DNA of 44,422 bases from a bacterium. GTDB taxonomy: Bacteria; Bacillota; Bacilli; Lactobacillales; Streptococcaceae. The translations under genes and the position numbers were made by a program. Numbering within the stretch: position 1 is the stretch's first letter; each line of letters starts with the position of its first letter. Where the stretch lies: NCBI GenBank assembly GCA_905221095.1, contig CAJNBV010000013.1, positions 1-44,422 on the forward strand. Reading direction: 5' to 3'. Shown one piece after another: positions 1 to 7,900 of the stretch. The notes beneath the pieces were generated by a model. The model had not been told where the DNA came from. It did not search any database and was given only the letters and a program-made list of their open reading frames with translations.

Positions 1-77
1 TAAAAGGACTTAGTCCTGTCCAATACAGAACTAAATCCTTTCAATAATTATTTGTCCAACTTTTTGGGGTCAGTACA
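1..77 (-). mobile_element. IS3-family (IS150-like) insertion sequence, terminal fragment
   Basis: Read on the minus strand, the sequence from 77 inward begins TGTACTGACCCCAAAAAGTT, which resembles the terminal inverted repeat of IS150-group IS3 elements. Inside it lies a hairpin with arms AAAGGACTTAGT (3-14) and ACTAAATCCTTT (30-41), a structure often found at the upstream end of such elements. The transposase would lie to the left, outside the window. The match is recalled from family knowledge, so whether this is a full IS or a remnant cannot be told. Confidence 0.6.
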
Positions 78-177
78 GAGATACCGTTTTTCCTTCTTAG
101 GATAAAGAAACAAAAATTTCTTGCTTCATCTATCTGTTCAATTGATAGATTTCCTCAGAGAAAGACTGTAAAATTTT

Positions 178-186
178 TGATATAAT
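178..186 (+). promoter_or_regulatory. Extended -10 promoter for the DUF389 gene
   Basis: TGATATAAT at 178-186 is an extended -10 box. No good -35 hexamer sits 16-18 bp upstream, as is common for extended -10 promoters. The leader to the start codon at 329 would be about 135 nt, and I see no gene in it. Confidence 0.55.
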
Positions 187-328
187 GTTAAGGATGGACT
201 GACGGATAGTTAGAGGATAATTTTCAACAGAATAACAGGTGAGAATTAAAAATATGTAAGATTGGACAGAACTCTCTCTACCCTCATCCATGCAGAAACA
301 AGATTATATGAAATAAAAGGAGTAACCA

Positions 329-1378
329 ATGACCGGAAACTATTCAACACGTGAATACCGTGAGAAATTATATGATGATCTTCATGTTCGATTAAGAGAT
401 ACAGTGATTTTGATGTGTGCGATTTTTATTGCCTCTATAGGTTTAAATATGAATTCAACAGCTGTCATTATTGGAGCCATGTTGATTTCCCCTCTTATGA
501 CGTCGATTGTTGGACTGGGATTCGGTTTAGCTATTTTTGATACGCGTTTAATCAAGCAATCTTTAGAGGTTTTATTTACTCAAGTATTGGTCAGCTTGCT
601 TGTCTCGACTCTGTATTTCTGGATTTCTCCCTTATCTTATGCAAGTAGCGAATTGATTGCACGAACCTCTCCAACCATTTGGGATGTTCTCATAGCTATT
701 GCTGGTGGGATAGCAGGTGTAATTGGGTCAAGGAAAAAAGAAGCAAACAATATCGTGCCAGGAGTAGCTATTGCAACAGCTCTAATGCCACCTATCTGTA
801 CTGCAGGTTATGGTTTAGCTAATGGAAATGTACGATTTTTATATGGGGCTCTCTATCTTTTCTTGATCAACTGTGTCTTCATCATGTTAACAAACATTGT
901 TGGAACAAGAATTTTGATGAGAAAATCTCCCTTAAGTTCATTTAAAGAGCTAAACATTAAAATGAGAATTGGGTTGATATCCTTGATTGTATTATTGATT
1001 CTTCCAGCAAGCTATTCAGCAGTCACTCTGACGATAGATCAAGCGCGAAAAGAAGGAATCAAACAGTTTGTAGGAAAAGAATTCGCCAATCACACGGTCA
1101 TTAATCAAGTCTATAAGTCAAGGGACAATGAATTAGTCTTGACGGTTGTTGGAGATCCGATTTCAGAAGAAGAATTAGAAACGATCCACCAAAAACAAGC
1201 CTCTTACGGTATTCAATCTGTCCAATTGAAAGTCAATCAAGTCCATAATTCGACAAAATTAGATAGTGAGATGACCAAGGAATTTTATGAAACCATTAAC
1301 AAGTATATCGATCAAAAACTCTCTGAAAAAGATTCACAAAAAGATCTCGTAAAAGAAAATGAAGCAGACAAGGATTGA
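329..1378 (+). CDS. DUF389 (TIGR00341-like) integral membrane protein
   Basis: A 349-residue membrane protein preceded by a good ribosome binding site (AAGGAG, 317-322). Several hydrophobic segments fill residues 25-230. They include the small-residue stretches typical of the DUF389 family, such as GAMLISPLMTSIVG near residue 49 and GVAIATALMPPICTAGYG near residue 144. The C-terminal third (from about residue 235) is soluble and charged and ends in a Lys/Glu/Asp-rich tail. The family is conserved but its function is not established; transport has been suggested and I cannot support a substrate. The gene stands alone between an IS end and a bidirectional terminator shared with thrS. Confidence 0.85.
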   Translation: MTGNYSTREYREKLYDDLHVRLRDTVILMCAIFIASIGLNMNSTAVIIGAMLISPLMTSIVGLGFGLAIFDTRLIKQSLEVLFTQVLVSLLVSTLYFWISPLSYASSELIARTSPTIWDVLIAIAGGIAGVIGSRKKEANNIVPGVAIATALMPPICTAGYGLANGNVRFLYGALYLFLINCVFIMLTNIVGTRILMRKSPLSSFKELNIKMRIGLISLIVLLILPASYSAVTLTIDQARKEGIKQFVGKEFANHTVINQVYKSRDNELVLTVVGDPISEEELETIHQKQASYGIQSVQLKVNQVHNSTKLDSEMTKEFYETINKYIDQKLSEKDSQKDLVKENEADKD

Positions 1379-1463
1379 GGATATTGATCTTATCTAACTC
1401 ATGAAAGCAAATCTTGTGTGGTGGTTTGACCAATCACTACTAGCTCAGATTAAATAAAATATA

Positions 1464-1496
1464 AAAAAGCAACAGCTGAAATAGTTGTTGCTTTTT
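1464..1496. terminator. Bidirectional terminator between DUF389 gene and thrS
   Basis: Perfect 11-bp inverted repeat, AAAAAGCAACA (1464-1474) and TGTTGCTTTTT (1486-1496), with an 11-nt loop. The T-run on one side and A-run on the other let it serve both convergent genes. Confidence 0.8.
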
Positions 1497-1529
1497 AGGT
1501 AGCTAGGATTTTATCCCAGGTTTTATCTC

Positions 1530-3473
1530 TTATTTCTCAACACGTGATTTGTTGGCGATATCAGCTAGGATAGCTTGAACAAAGTCATCAACTGAGACAG
1601 TTTGTGTTTCTTTTTGCCCATAACGACGAACGTTGACAGTTCCATCTTCCATTTCCTTGTCCCCAACGATTAATTGGTAAGGAATTTTGCTTGTTTGTGA
1701 AGCACGAATCTTGAATTGCATTTTTTCATTGCGCTCATCTACGTCTGCACGGACACCACGGTCACGGAGTTTCTTAGCCACTTCCCAAGCGTAGTCCACG
1801 TGTTTTTCGTTAGATACTGGGATGAGGGTTACTTGGTGTGGTGCAAGCCATGTTGGGAAGGCACCTTTGTAGTTCTCAATCAAGATAGCTGTGAAGCGTT
1901 CCATAGTTGAGATAACCCCACGGTGGATCATAACTGGACGGTGTTCTTCACCGTCAGCTCCGATGTATTTGAGGTCGAAGCGTTCTGGAAGCAAGAAGTC
2001 AAGCTGGATAGTAGAGAGAGTTTCTTCTTTTCCAAGGGCAGTCTTAACTTGGATATCTAATTTTGGTCCGTAGAAGGCTGCTTCGCCCTCAGCTTCAAAG
2101 TAGTCAACACCCATTTCATCAAGGGCTGCACGAAGCATGGTTTGGGCATTTTCCCACATTTCATCGTTATCAAAGTACTTGTGAGTATCTTGAGGGTCAC
2201 GAAGAGAGAGGCGGAAGCGGTATTCAGTCAAGTTGAAGTCTTCATAAACATCGATAATCAACTGAAGGGCACGTTGGAATTCATCTTGGATTTGTTCTGG
2301 AGTTACAAAGAGGTGACCGTCGTTGAGTGACATTTCACGCACACGTTGAAGACCAGTGAGGGAACCAGATTTTTCGTAACGGTGCATCATACCGATTTCT
2401 GCGATACGGATTGGCAATTCGCGGTAAGAGTGAACATGGTGTTTGAAGACTTGAATGTGGTGTGGACAGTTCATTGGACGAAGGACGAATTCTTCCCCGT
2501 CACCCATGTCCATAGTTGGGAACATATCTTCTTGGTAATGATCCCAGTGACCAGAAGTCTTGTAAAGTTCAACAGACGCAAGTGGTGGAGTGTAGACGTG
2601 TTGGTAGCCAGAAGCCAACTCTTTGTCGACAATGTAGCGTTCCAATTCACGACGGATAGTTGCACCGTTTGGCAACCAGAATGGAAGTCCTTGACCAACT
2701 TCTTGAGAAATCATGAAGAGGTCAAGCTCTTTACCAAGTTTACGGTGGTCACGTTCCTTAGCTTCTTCACGCATTTGAAGGTAGTTTTTCAAGTCTTTCT
2801 TGTCAAACCAAGCTGTACCATAGATACGTTGCATCATAGCATTGTCGCTATTTCCGCGCCAGTAAGCACCTGCTACATGGAGAAGGTGGAAGATTTGGAT
2901 ACGGCCTGTTGATGGGACATGAGGTCCACGGCAAAGGTCCACGTATTCACCCTGACGGTAGATAGTCAAACCACCCTCGTCTTCTGAATGTTCTTCAATC
3001 AATTCCAACTTGTAAGGGTCGTTCTTGAAGATTTCACGTGCCTCGTCTTTAGTCACTTCTTCACGGATTGATGGGAAGTTTTCTTTGACGATCTTTTGCA
3101 TTTCTTCTTCGATACGAGGAAGGTCTTCGTTAGAGATTTGACCAGCCGTATTGTCAGTATCGTAGTAGAAACCGTCTTCGATAGCTGGACCAACTCCCAA
3201 ATGAATGTCTGGGAAAAGGCGACGAGCTGCTTGGGCGAACAAGTGGGCAGCAGAGTGACGCAAGATTGGAAGGGCATCTTCGTGATCAGGTGTCACGATT
3301 TCGATGCTTCCATCTTCAGTGATAGCACGAGTAGTGTCGATGAGTTTGCCGTTGAATTTACCAGCCAAAGCTTTTTTAGCTAGGGAATTGCTGATAGATT
3401 GGGCAATTTCAAAAGTTGTAACGCCAGATTCGAATTCACGAACAGCGCCATCTGGGAAAGTAATGTTAATCAT
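1530..3473 (-). CDS. thrS: Threonyl-tRNA synthetase
   Basis: Class II threonyl-tRNA synthetase that charges tRNA-Thr with threonine in the cytosol. The chosen start (ATG, complement 3473-3471) follows AAGGAG at complement 3485-3480 and gives 647 residues, the normal length for streptococci. The reading frame stays open 44 codons further upstream, but that stretch lies inside the T-box leader and is rejected. Domains in order: N-terminal TGS (from MINITFPDG), editing domain with [10 protein letters not shown] and [10 protein letters not shown], class II catalytic core with the zinc-site motif MNCPHH, and C-terminal anticodon-binding domain. Expression is expected to respond to uncharged tRNA-Thr through the T-box. 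Confidence 0.97.
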   Translation of the reverse strand: MINITFPDGAVREFESGVTTFEIAQSISNSLAKKALAGKFNGKLIDTTRAITEDGSIEIVTPDHEDALPILRHSAAHLFAQAARRLFPDIHLGVGPAIEDGFYYDTDNTAGQISNEDLPRIEEEMQKIVKENFPSIREEVTKDEAREIFKNDPYKLELIEEHSEDEGGLTIYRQGEYVDLCRGPHVPSTGRIQIFHLLHVAGAYWRGNSDNAMMQRIYGTAWFDKKDLKNYLQMREEAKERDHRKLGKELDLFMISQEVGQGLPFWLPNGATIRRELERYIVDKELASGYQHVYTPPLASVELYKTSGHWDHYQEDMFPTMDMGDGEEFVLRPMNCPHHIQVFKHHVHSYRELPIRIAEIGMMHRYEKSGSLTGLQRVREMSLNDGHLFVTPEQIQDEFQRALQLIIDVYEDFNLTEYRFRLSLRDPQDTHKYFDNDEMWENAQTMLRAALDEMGVDYFEAEGEAAFYGPKLDIQVKTALGKEETLSTIQLDFLLPERFDLKYIGADGEEHRPVMIHRGVISTMERFTAILIENYKGAFPTWLAPHQVTLIPVSNEKHVDYAWEVAKKLRDRGVRADVDERNEKMQFKIRASQTSKIPYQLIVGDKEMEDGTVNVRRYGQKETQTVSVDDFVQAILADIANKSRVEK

Positions 3474-3550
3474 GATGTTCTCCTTACTTATATTATTGAC
3501 GAATGTGTTAGCCCTATTATGAAAACAGGGACAGAGGATAGTGAAAGCTA

Positions 3551-3766
3551 GAAAAACAAAAAGCGACATCCTCGAAAGGACGTCGCAACGTGGTTCCACC
3601 TTCATTTATGTTCCTCAAAAAAGAGGGACACCTCTGATTGGCTATAACGTGGCCACCGTTTTATGTTTTCATAAAAAACTCACGAGTAGTATCAGTTTAG
3701 GCCTCCTATGCGTTTCCAGCAACCACGCACTCTCTATTAGAAAGGGACTAAATGACTTGTCTCTAT
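3551..3766 (-). promoter_or_regulatory. T-box leader (tRNA-Thr responsive) of thrS
   Basis: On the minus strand, the T-box sequence AAGGTGGAACCACG lies at complement 3602-3589. It is followed directly by a terminator hairpin with arms GCGACGTCC and GGATGTCGC (complement 3586-3563) and a T-rich tract (to 3551). The 5' part contains the long Stem I region. GATACTACTC there offers ACT (complement 3690-3688) as a plausible threonine specifier codon, though the specifier loop was not folded. In T-box leaders uncharged cognate tRNA pairs with the T-box and prevents termination, which fits thrS downstream. Confidence 0.92.
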
Positions 3767-3771
3767 GGATT

Positions 3772-3799
3772 ATTATAGCATGATTGTGAGATTTTTCAA
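3772..3799 (-). promoter_or_regulatory. thrS promoter
   Basis: TTGAAA (complement 3799-3794), 16-bp spacer, TATAAT (complement 3777-3772). The -35 box overlaps the last codons of the upstream membrane protein gene on the same strand. Confidence 0.75.
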
Positions 3800-4170
3800 G
3801 GATTTTGTGAAAGTTTTTTGTTTTTCATTTTTTGTAGAATATGCTTGATACCAATACCGGAAGCCATGCCCATCAGAGCCAAGGTTTCATAGGTTAGCAA
3901 GTAAATTAGTATAAACTCACCAAAGGTTATGATAGTAAAGCCAAAGAGCAAACCAATAGTAAGTAACCACCAAATTGAAAAATAGAATCGGTAGCTATAT
4001 AGTAACGACACAATGAAGATTACTAGAGGTGTATAGAAGAGAATACTATTTACGTAGAGACTTTTGAGCAAAAGGGGGTCAGAAACGATTAGTGATAACA
4101 ACTCATAAAGTGGCCAGTAAAAGAAAAAGATGACCAAATAGTAGGGGAGATAGGAATAGAATCTAGGCAT
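3796..4170 (-). CDS. Small integral membrane protein, unknown function
   Basis: A 124-residue protein starting MPRFYSYLPYYL, with roughly four hydrophobic helices and a short basic C-terminus. The start at complement 4170-4168 is preferred because GAGGTG (complement 4183-4178) sits 7 nt upstream; a GTG nine bases further out overlaps that site. I recognise no domain. It lies upstream of thrS on the same strand, and its stop overlaps the thrS -35 box. Its own promoter region is divergent to rpsO. Function cannot be inferred. Confidence 0.7.
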   Translation of the reverse strand: MPRFYSYLPYYLVIFFFYWPLYELLSLIVSDPLLLKSLYVNSILFYTPLVIFIVSLLYSYRFYFSIWWLLTIGLLFGFTIITFGEFILIYLLTYETLALMGMASGIGIKHILQKMKNKKLSQNP

Positions 4171-4255
4171 GATAATCACCTCGTTTTAAAAAACAGACAA
4201 CTTAGATTTCTTGCTATAATTATTATAGCATACTTAAAACAAGAAAGTAAATCTG

Positions 4256-4284
4256 TTGACAAAGAAGTTAGTTATTGGTAGAAT
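4256..4284 (+). promoter_or_regulatory. rpsO promoter
   Basis: TTGACA (4256-4261), 17-bp spacer, TAGAAT (4279-4284): a near-consensus vegetative promoter. Confidence 0.8.
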
Positions 4285-4290
4285 AGGGAA

Positions 4291-4374
4291 TGTCGTAAAG
4301 ACAAATAACTTCTTCTTGGTTGCAGGCATGCCAACCTGTCACTCGGATGAAGCCAAATAAAAAGGAGAAACATC
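4291..4374 (+). promoter_or_regulatory. rpsO 5' leader, possible S15-binding autoregulatory RNA
   Basis: An 84-nt leader with local hairpin potential, for example GGTTG (4318-4322) against CAACC (4332-4336), then AAAAGGAG before the start codon. Ribosomal protein S15 is known to repress its own mRNA through leader structures in several bacteria, including Gram-positives. That this leader does so is inference from position and structure. Confidence 0.4.
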
Positions 4375-4644
4375 ATGGCAATCTCAAAAGAGAAAAAAAA
4401 TGAAATCATCGCACAATATGCACGTCACGAAGGTGATACAGGTTCAGTAGAGGTTCAAGTTGCTGTCCTTACTTGGGAAATCAACCACCTTAACGAACAC
4501 ATCAAACAACACAAAAAAGACCACGCTACTTACCGTGGATTGATGAAGAAAATCGGTCGCCGTCGTAACTTGCTTGCATACTTGCGTAAAAACGACGTTA
4601 ACCGTTACCGTGAGTTAATCAACTCTCTAGGACTTCGTCGCTAA
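4375..4644 (+). CDS. rpsO: 30S ribosomal protein S15
   Basis: An 89-residue protein of standard S15 length. It begins [20 protein letters not shown] and carries the family hallmarks [29 protein letters not shown] and [13 protein letters not shown]15 binds 16S rRNA at the central-domain three-way junction early in 30S assembly. It is a single-gene transcript with its own promoter and a terminator at 4751-4775. Confidence 0.98.
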   Translation: MAISKEKKNEIIAQYARHEGDTGSVEVQVAVLTWEINHLNEHIKQHKKDHATYRGLMKKIGRRRNLLAYLRKNDVNRYRELINSLGLRR

Positions 4645-4666
4645 TCTGCTTTATTTTCCACTTACA

Positions 4667-4726
4667 TTGCGTTGTCACCTTACCTCGATATACTCAAGTA
4701 TAATCTTCGGTTACGGTTCCTAGCAC
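4667..4726 (+). repeat. 60-bp direct repeat, left copy, flanking the cadD island
   Basis: This 60-bp sequence recurs at 5909-5968 with about four mismatches. Its core TATACTCAAGTATAATC and the following CTTCGGTTACGGTT are identical in both. In this copy ACCTTAC (4677-4683) and GTAAGGT (4728-4734) form an inverted repeat around the core, so it may be a small dispersed element. I do not recognise it as BOX, RUP or SPRITE. Confidence 0.8.
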
Positions 4727-4750
4727 TGTAAGGTAAAATAAACCAGATCT

Positions 4751-4775
4751 TCTCCCTTCGGGGAGATTTTTTTTT
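4751..4775 (+). terminator. rpsO terminator
   Basis: TCTCCC (4751-4756), UUCG tetraloop, GGGAGA (4761-4766), then a run of nine T residues. Confidence 0.9.
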
Positions 4776-4846
4776 GTTTCACTGAAAGTTTCGTACAACC
4801 TTCGCCTCGTCGCCTAGTCTATAAACAGTTTATCCAGCAAGACTGG

Positions 4847-4878
4847 AGCTCTCTGATTTTAAGAGGGCTTTTTTATTG
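4847..4878 (+). repeat. Partial copy of the cadD terminator sequence
   Basis: AGCTCTCTGATTTT, one changed base, then AGAGGGCTTTTT matches the 3' half of the terminator after cadD (5884-5910) at all but one position. On its own it can form only a short hairpin followed by T residues. A second copy of island-end sequence on the left supports duplication or insertion. The rest of 4776-5018 contains no gene that I can support. Confidence 0.55.
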
Positions 4879-4962
4879 AGGTTTTAGAGGTTTTATAGGT
4901 CACAATTTTGGAGACTACAAAAACCTCAAATGGTATCAGCTAATTACACCATAAAGGTGCGT

Positions 4963-4991
4963 AGCTACTCGGCTTGAAAAGCCGAGTAGCT
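4963..4991 (+). other. Strong hairpin upstream of the oriT-like site
   Basis: A perfect 13-bp stem, AGCTACTCGGCTT (4963-4975) and AAGCCGAGTAGCT (4979-4991), closed by a GAA loop and with no T-tract. A smaller hairpin, CACC-ATAAA-GGTG, lies just before it. Such structures are common in single-strand origins and mobilization regions of rolling-circle plasmids, but no conserved sso box was confirmed. Confidence 0.6.
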
Positions 4992-5018
4992 GTCTGCAAG
5001 CCCCTTCGGAGAGCCCAC

Positions 5019-5056
5019 ACTTTACGAAGTAAAGTATAGTATGTTATACTTTACAT
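5019..5056 (+). other. MOBV (pMV158-type) oriT / recombination site A-like sequence
   Basis: ACTTTAC-GAA-GTAAAGT (5019-5035) forms a 7-bp stem and is followed by ATAGTATGTTATACTTTACA. Origins of transfer of pMV158 and related MOBV plasmids have a stem of this type followed by TAGTGTG/TTATACTTTA, where the relaxase nicks at the slash. Here the core reads TAGTATG/TTA, so the predicted nick lies between 5043 and 5044. No relaxase gene is present in the window. The match is from memory of the family, not from a search. Confidence 0.65.
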
Positions 5057-5117
5057 GGAAGTAGTCACGAATTCCAGTTAGAAATTACTTTGTAACTACG
5101 TTTTGAGGAGGAGTAAA

Positions 5118-5192
5118 ATGCTTTCCTATGTTCGAAATTACCCACTAGCGATAGCTAAATTAATGTGTCTGTGCTCTCCTAAAATCTGCTGA
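5118..5192 (+). CDS. 24-residue small ORF between the oriT-like site and cadD
   Basis: An ATG at 5118 follows a perfect AGGAGG (5106-5111) by 6 nt and encodes MLSYVRNYPLAIAKLMCLCS plus PKIC. It is a short, mostly hydrophobic peptide ending with three cysteines in CLCSPKIC. The stop is 31 nt before the cadD start. It could be a leader peptide for cadD, with cysteines hinting at metal contact. It could equally be the residual start of a mobilization (mob/pre) gene, which normally begins just after this type of oriT. Translation is likely from the ribosome binding site; function is unknown. Confidence 0.45.
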   Translation: MLSYVRNYPLAIAKLMCLCSPKIC

Positions 5193-5223
5193 TTTATTAC
5201 TGACTAATACAGGAGGGTTTTTT

Positions 5224-5844
5224 ATGGGACAGACAATCATATCTGCTATTGGTGTTTATATTTCCACCAGTATCGATTATTTAATTATTTTATTTATTTT
5301 ATTTGCACAGCTATCACAGAATAAACAAAAATGGCATATTTATGCGGGGCAATATCTAGGCACAGGCTTACTTGTAGGGGCGAGTTTAGTTGCTGCTTAT
5401 GTCGTTAATTTCGTGCCTGAAGAATGGATGGTTGGATTGCTTGGTTTAATCCCTATCTATTTAGGGATTCGCTTTGCAATTGTTGGAGAAGGTGAGGAAG
5501 AAGAGGAAGAAGAGGAAGAAATTATTGAAAGATTAGAACAAAGCAAGGCAAATCAACTGTTTTGGACAGTTACATTGCTGACAATTGCGTCTGGCGGAGA
5601 TAATTTAGGTATCTATATACCTTATTTTGCTTCGTTAGATTGGTCACAGACCCTCGTGGCCTTGCTTGTGTTTGTAATCGGCATAATTATCTTATGCGAG
5701 ATTAGTCGGGTCTTATCCTCTATTCCCTTAATATTCGAGACAATTGAAAAATACGAGCGAATCATTGTGCCCTTAGTATTCATTCTACTTGGACTATACA
5801 TCATGTATGAAAATGGCACGATAGAGACTTTTCTGACCGTGTAG
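5224..5844 (+). CDS. cadD: CadD-family cadmium resistance transporter
   Basis: A 206-residue integral membrane protein close in length to staphylococcal CadD (about 209). It begins MGQTIISAIGVYISTSIDYL and has five or six hydrophobic helices. A very acidic cytoplasmic loop near residues 88-102 contains nine consecutive Glu, and TIASGGDNLGIYIPYFA follows near residue 122, typical of the family. It probably exports Cd2+ (perhaps other divalent cations) across the membrane. AGGAGG sits 8 nt before the start. The ArsR-type regulator cadX/cadC that often accompanies cadD is absent. The gene lies in an island with plasmid-like oriT sequence and flanking direct repeats, suggesting plasmid origin. 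Confidence 0.88.
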   Translation: MGQTIISAIGVYISTSIDYLIILFILFAQLSQNKQKWHIYAGQYLGTGLLVGASLVAAYVVNFVPEEWMVGLLGLIPIYLGIRFAIVGEGEEEEEEEEEIIERLEQSKANQLFWTVTLLTIASGGDNLGIYIPYFASLDWSQTLVALLVFVIGIIILCEISRVLSSIPLIFETIEKYERIIVPLVFILLGLYIMYENGTIETFLTV

Positions 5845-5869
5845 ATTTTTTTGTTTCACTAGGATTTTA

Positions 5870-5910
5870 GCCCTCTGAAAATCAGCTCTCTGATTTTCAG
5901 AGGGCTTTTT
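5870..5910 (+). terminator. cadD terminator (perfect 16-bp stem)
   Basis: GCCCTCTGAAAATCAG (5870-5885), loop CTCT, CTGATTTTCAGAGGGC (5890-5905), then TTTTT. It runs straight into the right 60-bp direct repeat. Confidence 0.9.
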
Positions 5911-5968
5911 GCGTTGGCACCTTATCTCTATATACTCAAGTATAATCTTCGGTTACGGTTGCTAGCAC
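5909..5968 (+). repeat. 60-bp direct repeat, right copy, flanking the cadD island
   Basis: Same orientation as the copy at 4667-4726 and about 93% identical by eye. The two copies are 1242 bp apart and bracket the oriT-like site, the small ORF and cadD. Confidence 0.8.
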
Positions 5969-5999
5969 AATAAAACCAACTATATTTATTTTTCTCATC

Positions 6000-6028
6000 T
6001 TGTTCCATTGTTGAAAATATGGTATACT
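6000..6028 (+). promoter_or_regulatory. Promoter of the iron-complex uptake operon
   Basis: TTGTTC (6000-6005), 17-bp spacer, TATACT (6023-6028). The -10 region lies between GAAAA (6013-6017) and TTTTC (6028-6032), a short inverted repeat that could be part of a metal-regulator operator. No recognised Fur or MntR/DtxR-type box is evident. Confidence 0.5.
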
Positions 6029-6077
6029 TTTCATGAGAATTTTCTAAATTTTTAATATTCTATCAAAGGAGGTTTGC

Positions 6078-7124
6078 ATGCTTTCCAAATTTTCTGGAAG
6101 CCGACAGGACCTGAAATTTGTATTTCTTTTATGTATTTTGCTAGCTGTTTTATGTATTTCGCTCTTTCTAGCAGTCTCTATGGGATCCGTTGCGATTCAT
6201 CTAAGCGATACCTATCGAATTATTTTGAGCAGGTTGGGATTTCCTCTTGAGATAGGAGAGGTTTCCAAGTCTACTCTTGCCATTGTATGGAACATGAGAT
6301 TTCCCCGAGTATTGTTAGGTCTGATAGTAGGAGCAGGCCTTTCTATGTGTGGTAGTGTGATGCAGTCTACAGTGAACAATCCCATCGCAGAGCCTTATGT
6401 CTTAGGAATATCTGCGGGTGCAACTCTAGGGGCAACCTTGAGCATCATTCTTGGTTTAAAAGTGATGATTAGCCTTGGAGCTTTTCTTGGAGCTATTTTG
6501 GCAACAATTGCTGTCCTTATCATTGCCTCTATGCAGGGAAGGATGACGACTTCTAGTCTGATTTTATCAGGGACGGTGGTCAATGCTCTTTTTCTAGCTT
6601 TTTCCAATTTTATTATCTCAGTTGGAGCTAACGCGGACAGTGTGATGACCATTAAGTTTTGGACCATGGGCTCGCTTGCCGGGACTACCTGGTCTGACTT
6701 AGTTCTGCCAACTATAGTAGTAGGAATGGCCTTTCTATTTTTCTCTACTCAGTATCGTGTTTTTAATGCGATGATGATGGGAGATGAAGCTGCTTTAACT
6801 TTGGGGATTCCCTTACGCTTTTATTGGTATCTTTATGTGACCATGGTAGCTGTGCTGACAGCAGTCTTGGTAGCGACCTGTGGGATTATTGGATTTGTTG
6901 GTCTGATTACTCCTCACTTAGCTCGAGGGTTAGTAGGAACGAATTACAGGAGGCTTTTTCCTGTTGCAACTTTATTAGGTGCCCTTTTCGTTATCTGGGC
7001 AGATGTACTCTCTCGTGTCATCATTCCAAACGCAGAGTTGCCTATTGGTATTTTCACAGCCTTAGTAGGTGCTCCCTTCTTTATCTACATTGTTGGAGGT
7101 AGGCGAAGGGAGGTGAGGGTCTGA
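6078..7124 (+). CDS. FecCD-family iron(III)-siderophore ABC transporter permease
   Basis: A 348-residue membrane protein with about ten hydrophobic helices. FecCD (BtuC-type) hallmarks are present: RFPRVLLGLIVGAGLSMCGS near residue 75, NPIAEPYVLGISAGATLGA near residue 96, and GFVGLITPHLARGLVG near residue 268. The permease forms the membrane channel and receives substrate from the lipoprotein encoded two genes downstream. Only one permease gene is present, so it should act as a homodimer. AAAGGAGG at 6066-6073 supports the start. The ATPase gene begins one base after its stop. Confidence 0.93.
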   Translation: MLSKFSGSRQDLKFVFLLCILLAVLCISLFLAVSMGSVAIHLSDTYRIILSRLGFPLEIGEVSKSTLAIVWNMRFPRVLLGLIVGAGLSMCGSVMQSTVNNPIAEPYVLGISAGATLGATLSIILGLKVMISLGAFLGAILATIAVLIIASMQGRMTTSSLILSGTVVNALFLAFSNFIISVGANADSVMTIKFWTMGSLAGTTWSDLVLPTIVVGMAFLFFSTQYRVFNAMMMGDEAALTLGIPLRFYWYLYVTMVAVLTAVLVATCGIIGFVGLITPHLARGLVGTNYRRLFPVATLLGALFVIWADVLSRVIIPNAELPIGIFTALVGAPFFIYIVGGRRREVRV

Positions 7125-7125
7125 T

Positions 7126-7881
7126 ATGGACTTGATTTGTCAGGATGTCCACTTTGGACTGGGAGAGAAAAAAATCCTCAAGGGAGTTTCTCTTAAAGTT
7201 GAAGGGAATCAATTTCACACGATACTAGGACCAAATGGAAGTGGAAAAACCAGTCTACTTAAACTCCTCTATCGTCAGGAAAAGGCGGACAAAGGCTTGA
7301 TAAGCCTAGATGGAAAGCCTCTGGAACAATGGACGTTCAAAGATACAGCCAAGCAAATGGCGGTCGTCACCCAGTTTAATCAATTGCAGTTTGATTGTAC
7401 AGTTGAGGAAATCGTCTTGCTAGGAAGAACGCCCCATCTCTCTTTTTTACAGAAGGAAAAGGAAAGAGATTATGCCCTCGTTCAAGATGCTCTTGTCAAG
7501 GTGGATATGCTAGAGAAGAAAACTCGTCTCTATTCGTCCCTGTCAGGGGGAGAGAAGCAGCGAGTCTTGTTGGCACGTGCCTTGGCGCAAGAACCGACTC
7601 TTTTGCTCCTGGATGAACCTACCAATCACTTGGATATCAAGTACCAGCTAGACTTGTTGGCCATTGTGAAGGAACTCAAGATAAATGTTCTAGCTGTCCT
7701 GCATGATATTCAACTTGCTTGTCGCTATTCGGATTATCTCTATCTGATGAAAGAGGGGGAAATCCTTTACCAAGGGACTCCAAAGGAGACCATAACCCCT
7801 GAGTCATTGCAAACTGTATACGGAGTTCAAAGTCAGGTTACTTGGACTGAGGATCAGCAAGCCATGATTCACTATTTATAA
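7126..7881 (+). CDS. FecE-type iron-complex ABC transporter ATP-binding protein
   Basis: A 251-residue ABC ATPase. It has Walker A GPNGSGKT at residues 35-42, Q-loop region VVTQFNQ, signature LSGGEKQR, Walker B LLLLDEPTNHLD, and the switch histidine in VLHDIQLACRYSD. It powers uptake through the FecCD permease encoded immediately upstream (one-base gap, so translation is probably coupled). The sequence is complete and unremarkable for the FecE/FhuC group. Confidence 0.94.
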   Translation: MDLICQDVHFGLGEKKILKGVSLKVEGNQFHTILGPNGSGKTSLLKLLYRQEKADKGLISLDGKPLEQWTFKDTAKQMAVVTQFNQLQFDCTVEEIVLLGRTPHLSFLQKEKERDYALVQDALVKVDMLEKKTRLYSSLSGGEKQRVLLARALAQEPTLLLLDEPTNHLDIKYQLDLLAIVKELKINVLAVLHDIQLACRYSDYLYLMKEGEILYQGTPKETITPESLQTVYGVQSQVTWTEDQQAMIHYL

Positions 7882-7900
7882 GAATGAAAAGGAAAACAAG

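Noticed and set aside
2346..2912. 188-codon open frame on the plus strand opposite thrS
   Set aside because: It is antisense to conserved thrS coding sequence, rich in Val/Phe/Thr as expected for a shadow frame, and lacks a ribosome site or recognisable domain.
3474..3605. N-terminal extension of thrS by 44 codons
   Set aside because: The extension reads through the T-box terminator stem and leader. The ATG at complement 3473 has its own ribosome site and gives the normal 647-residue protein.
4920..5117. Possible metal riboswitch (yybP-ykoY or NiCo type) upstream of cadD
   Set aside because: The hairpins invite it, but the conserved riboswitch sequence boxes are not visible, and the region is better explained by the plasmid oriT-like layout.
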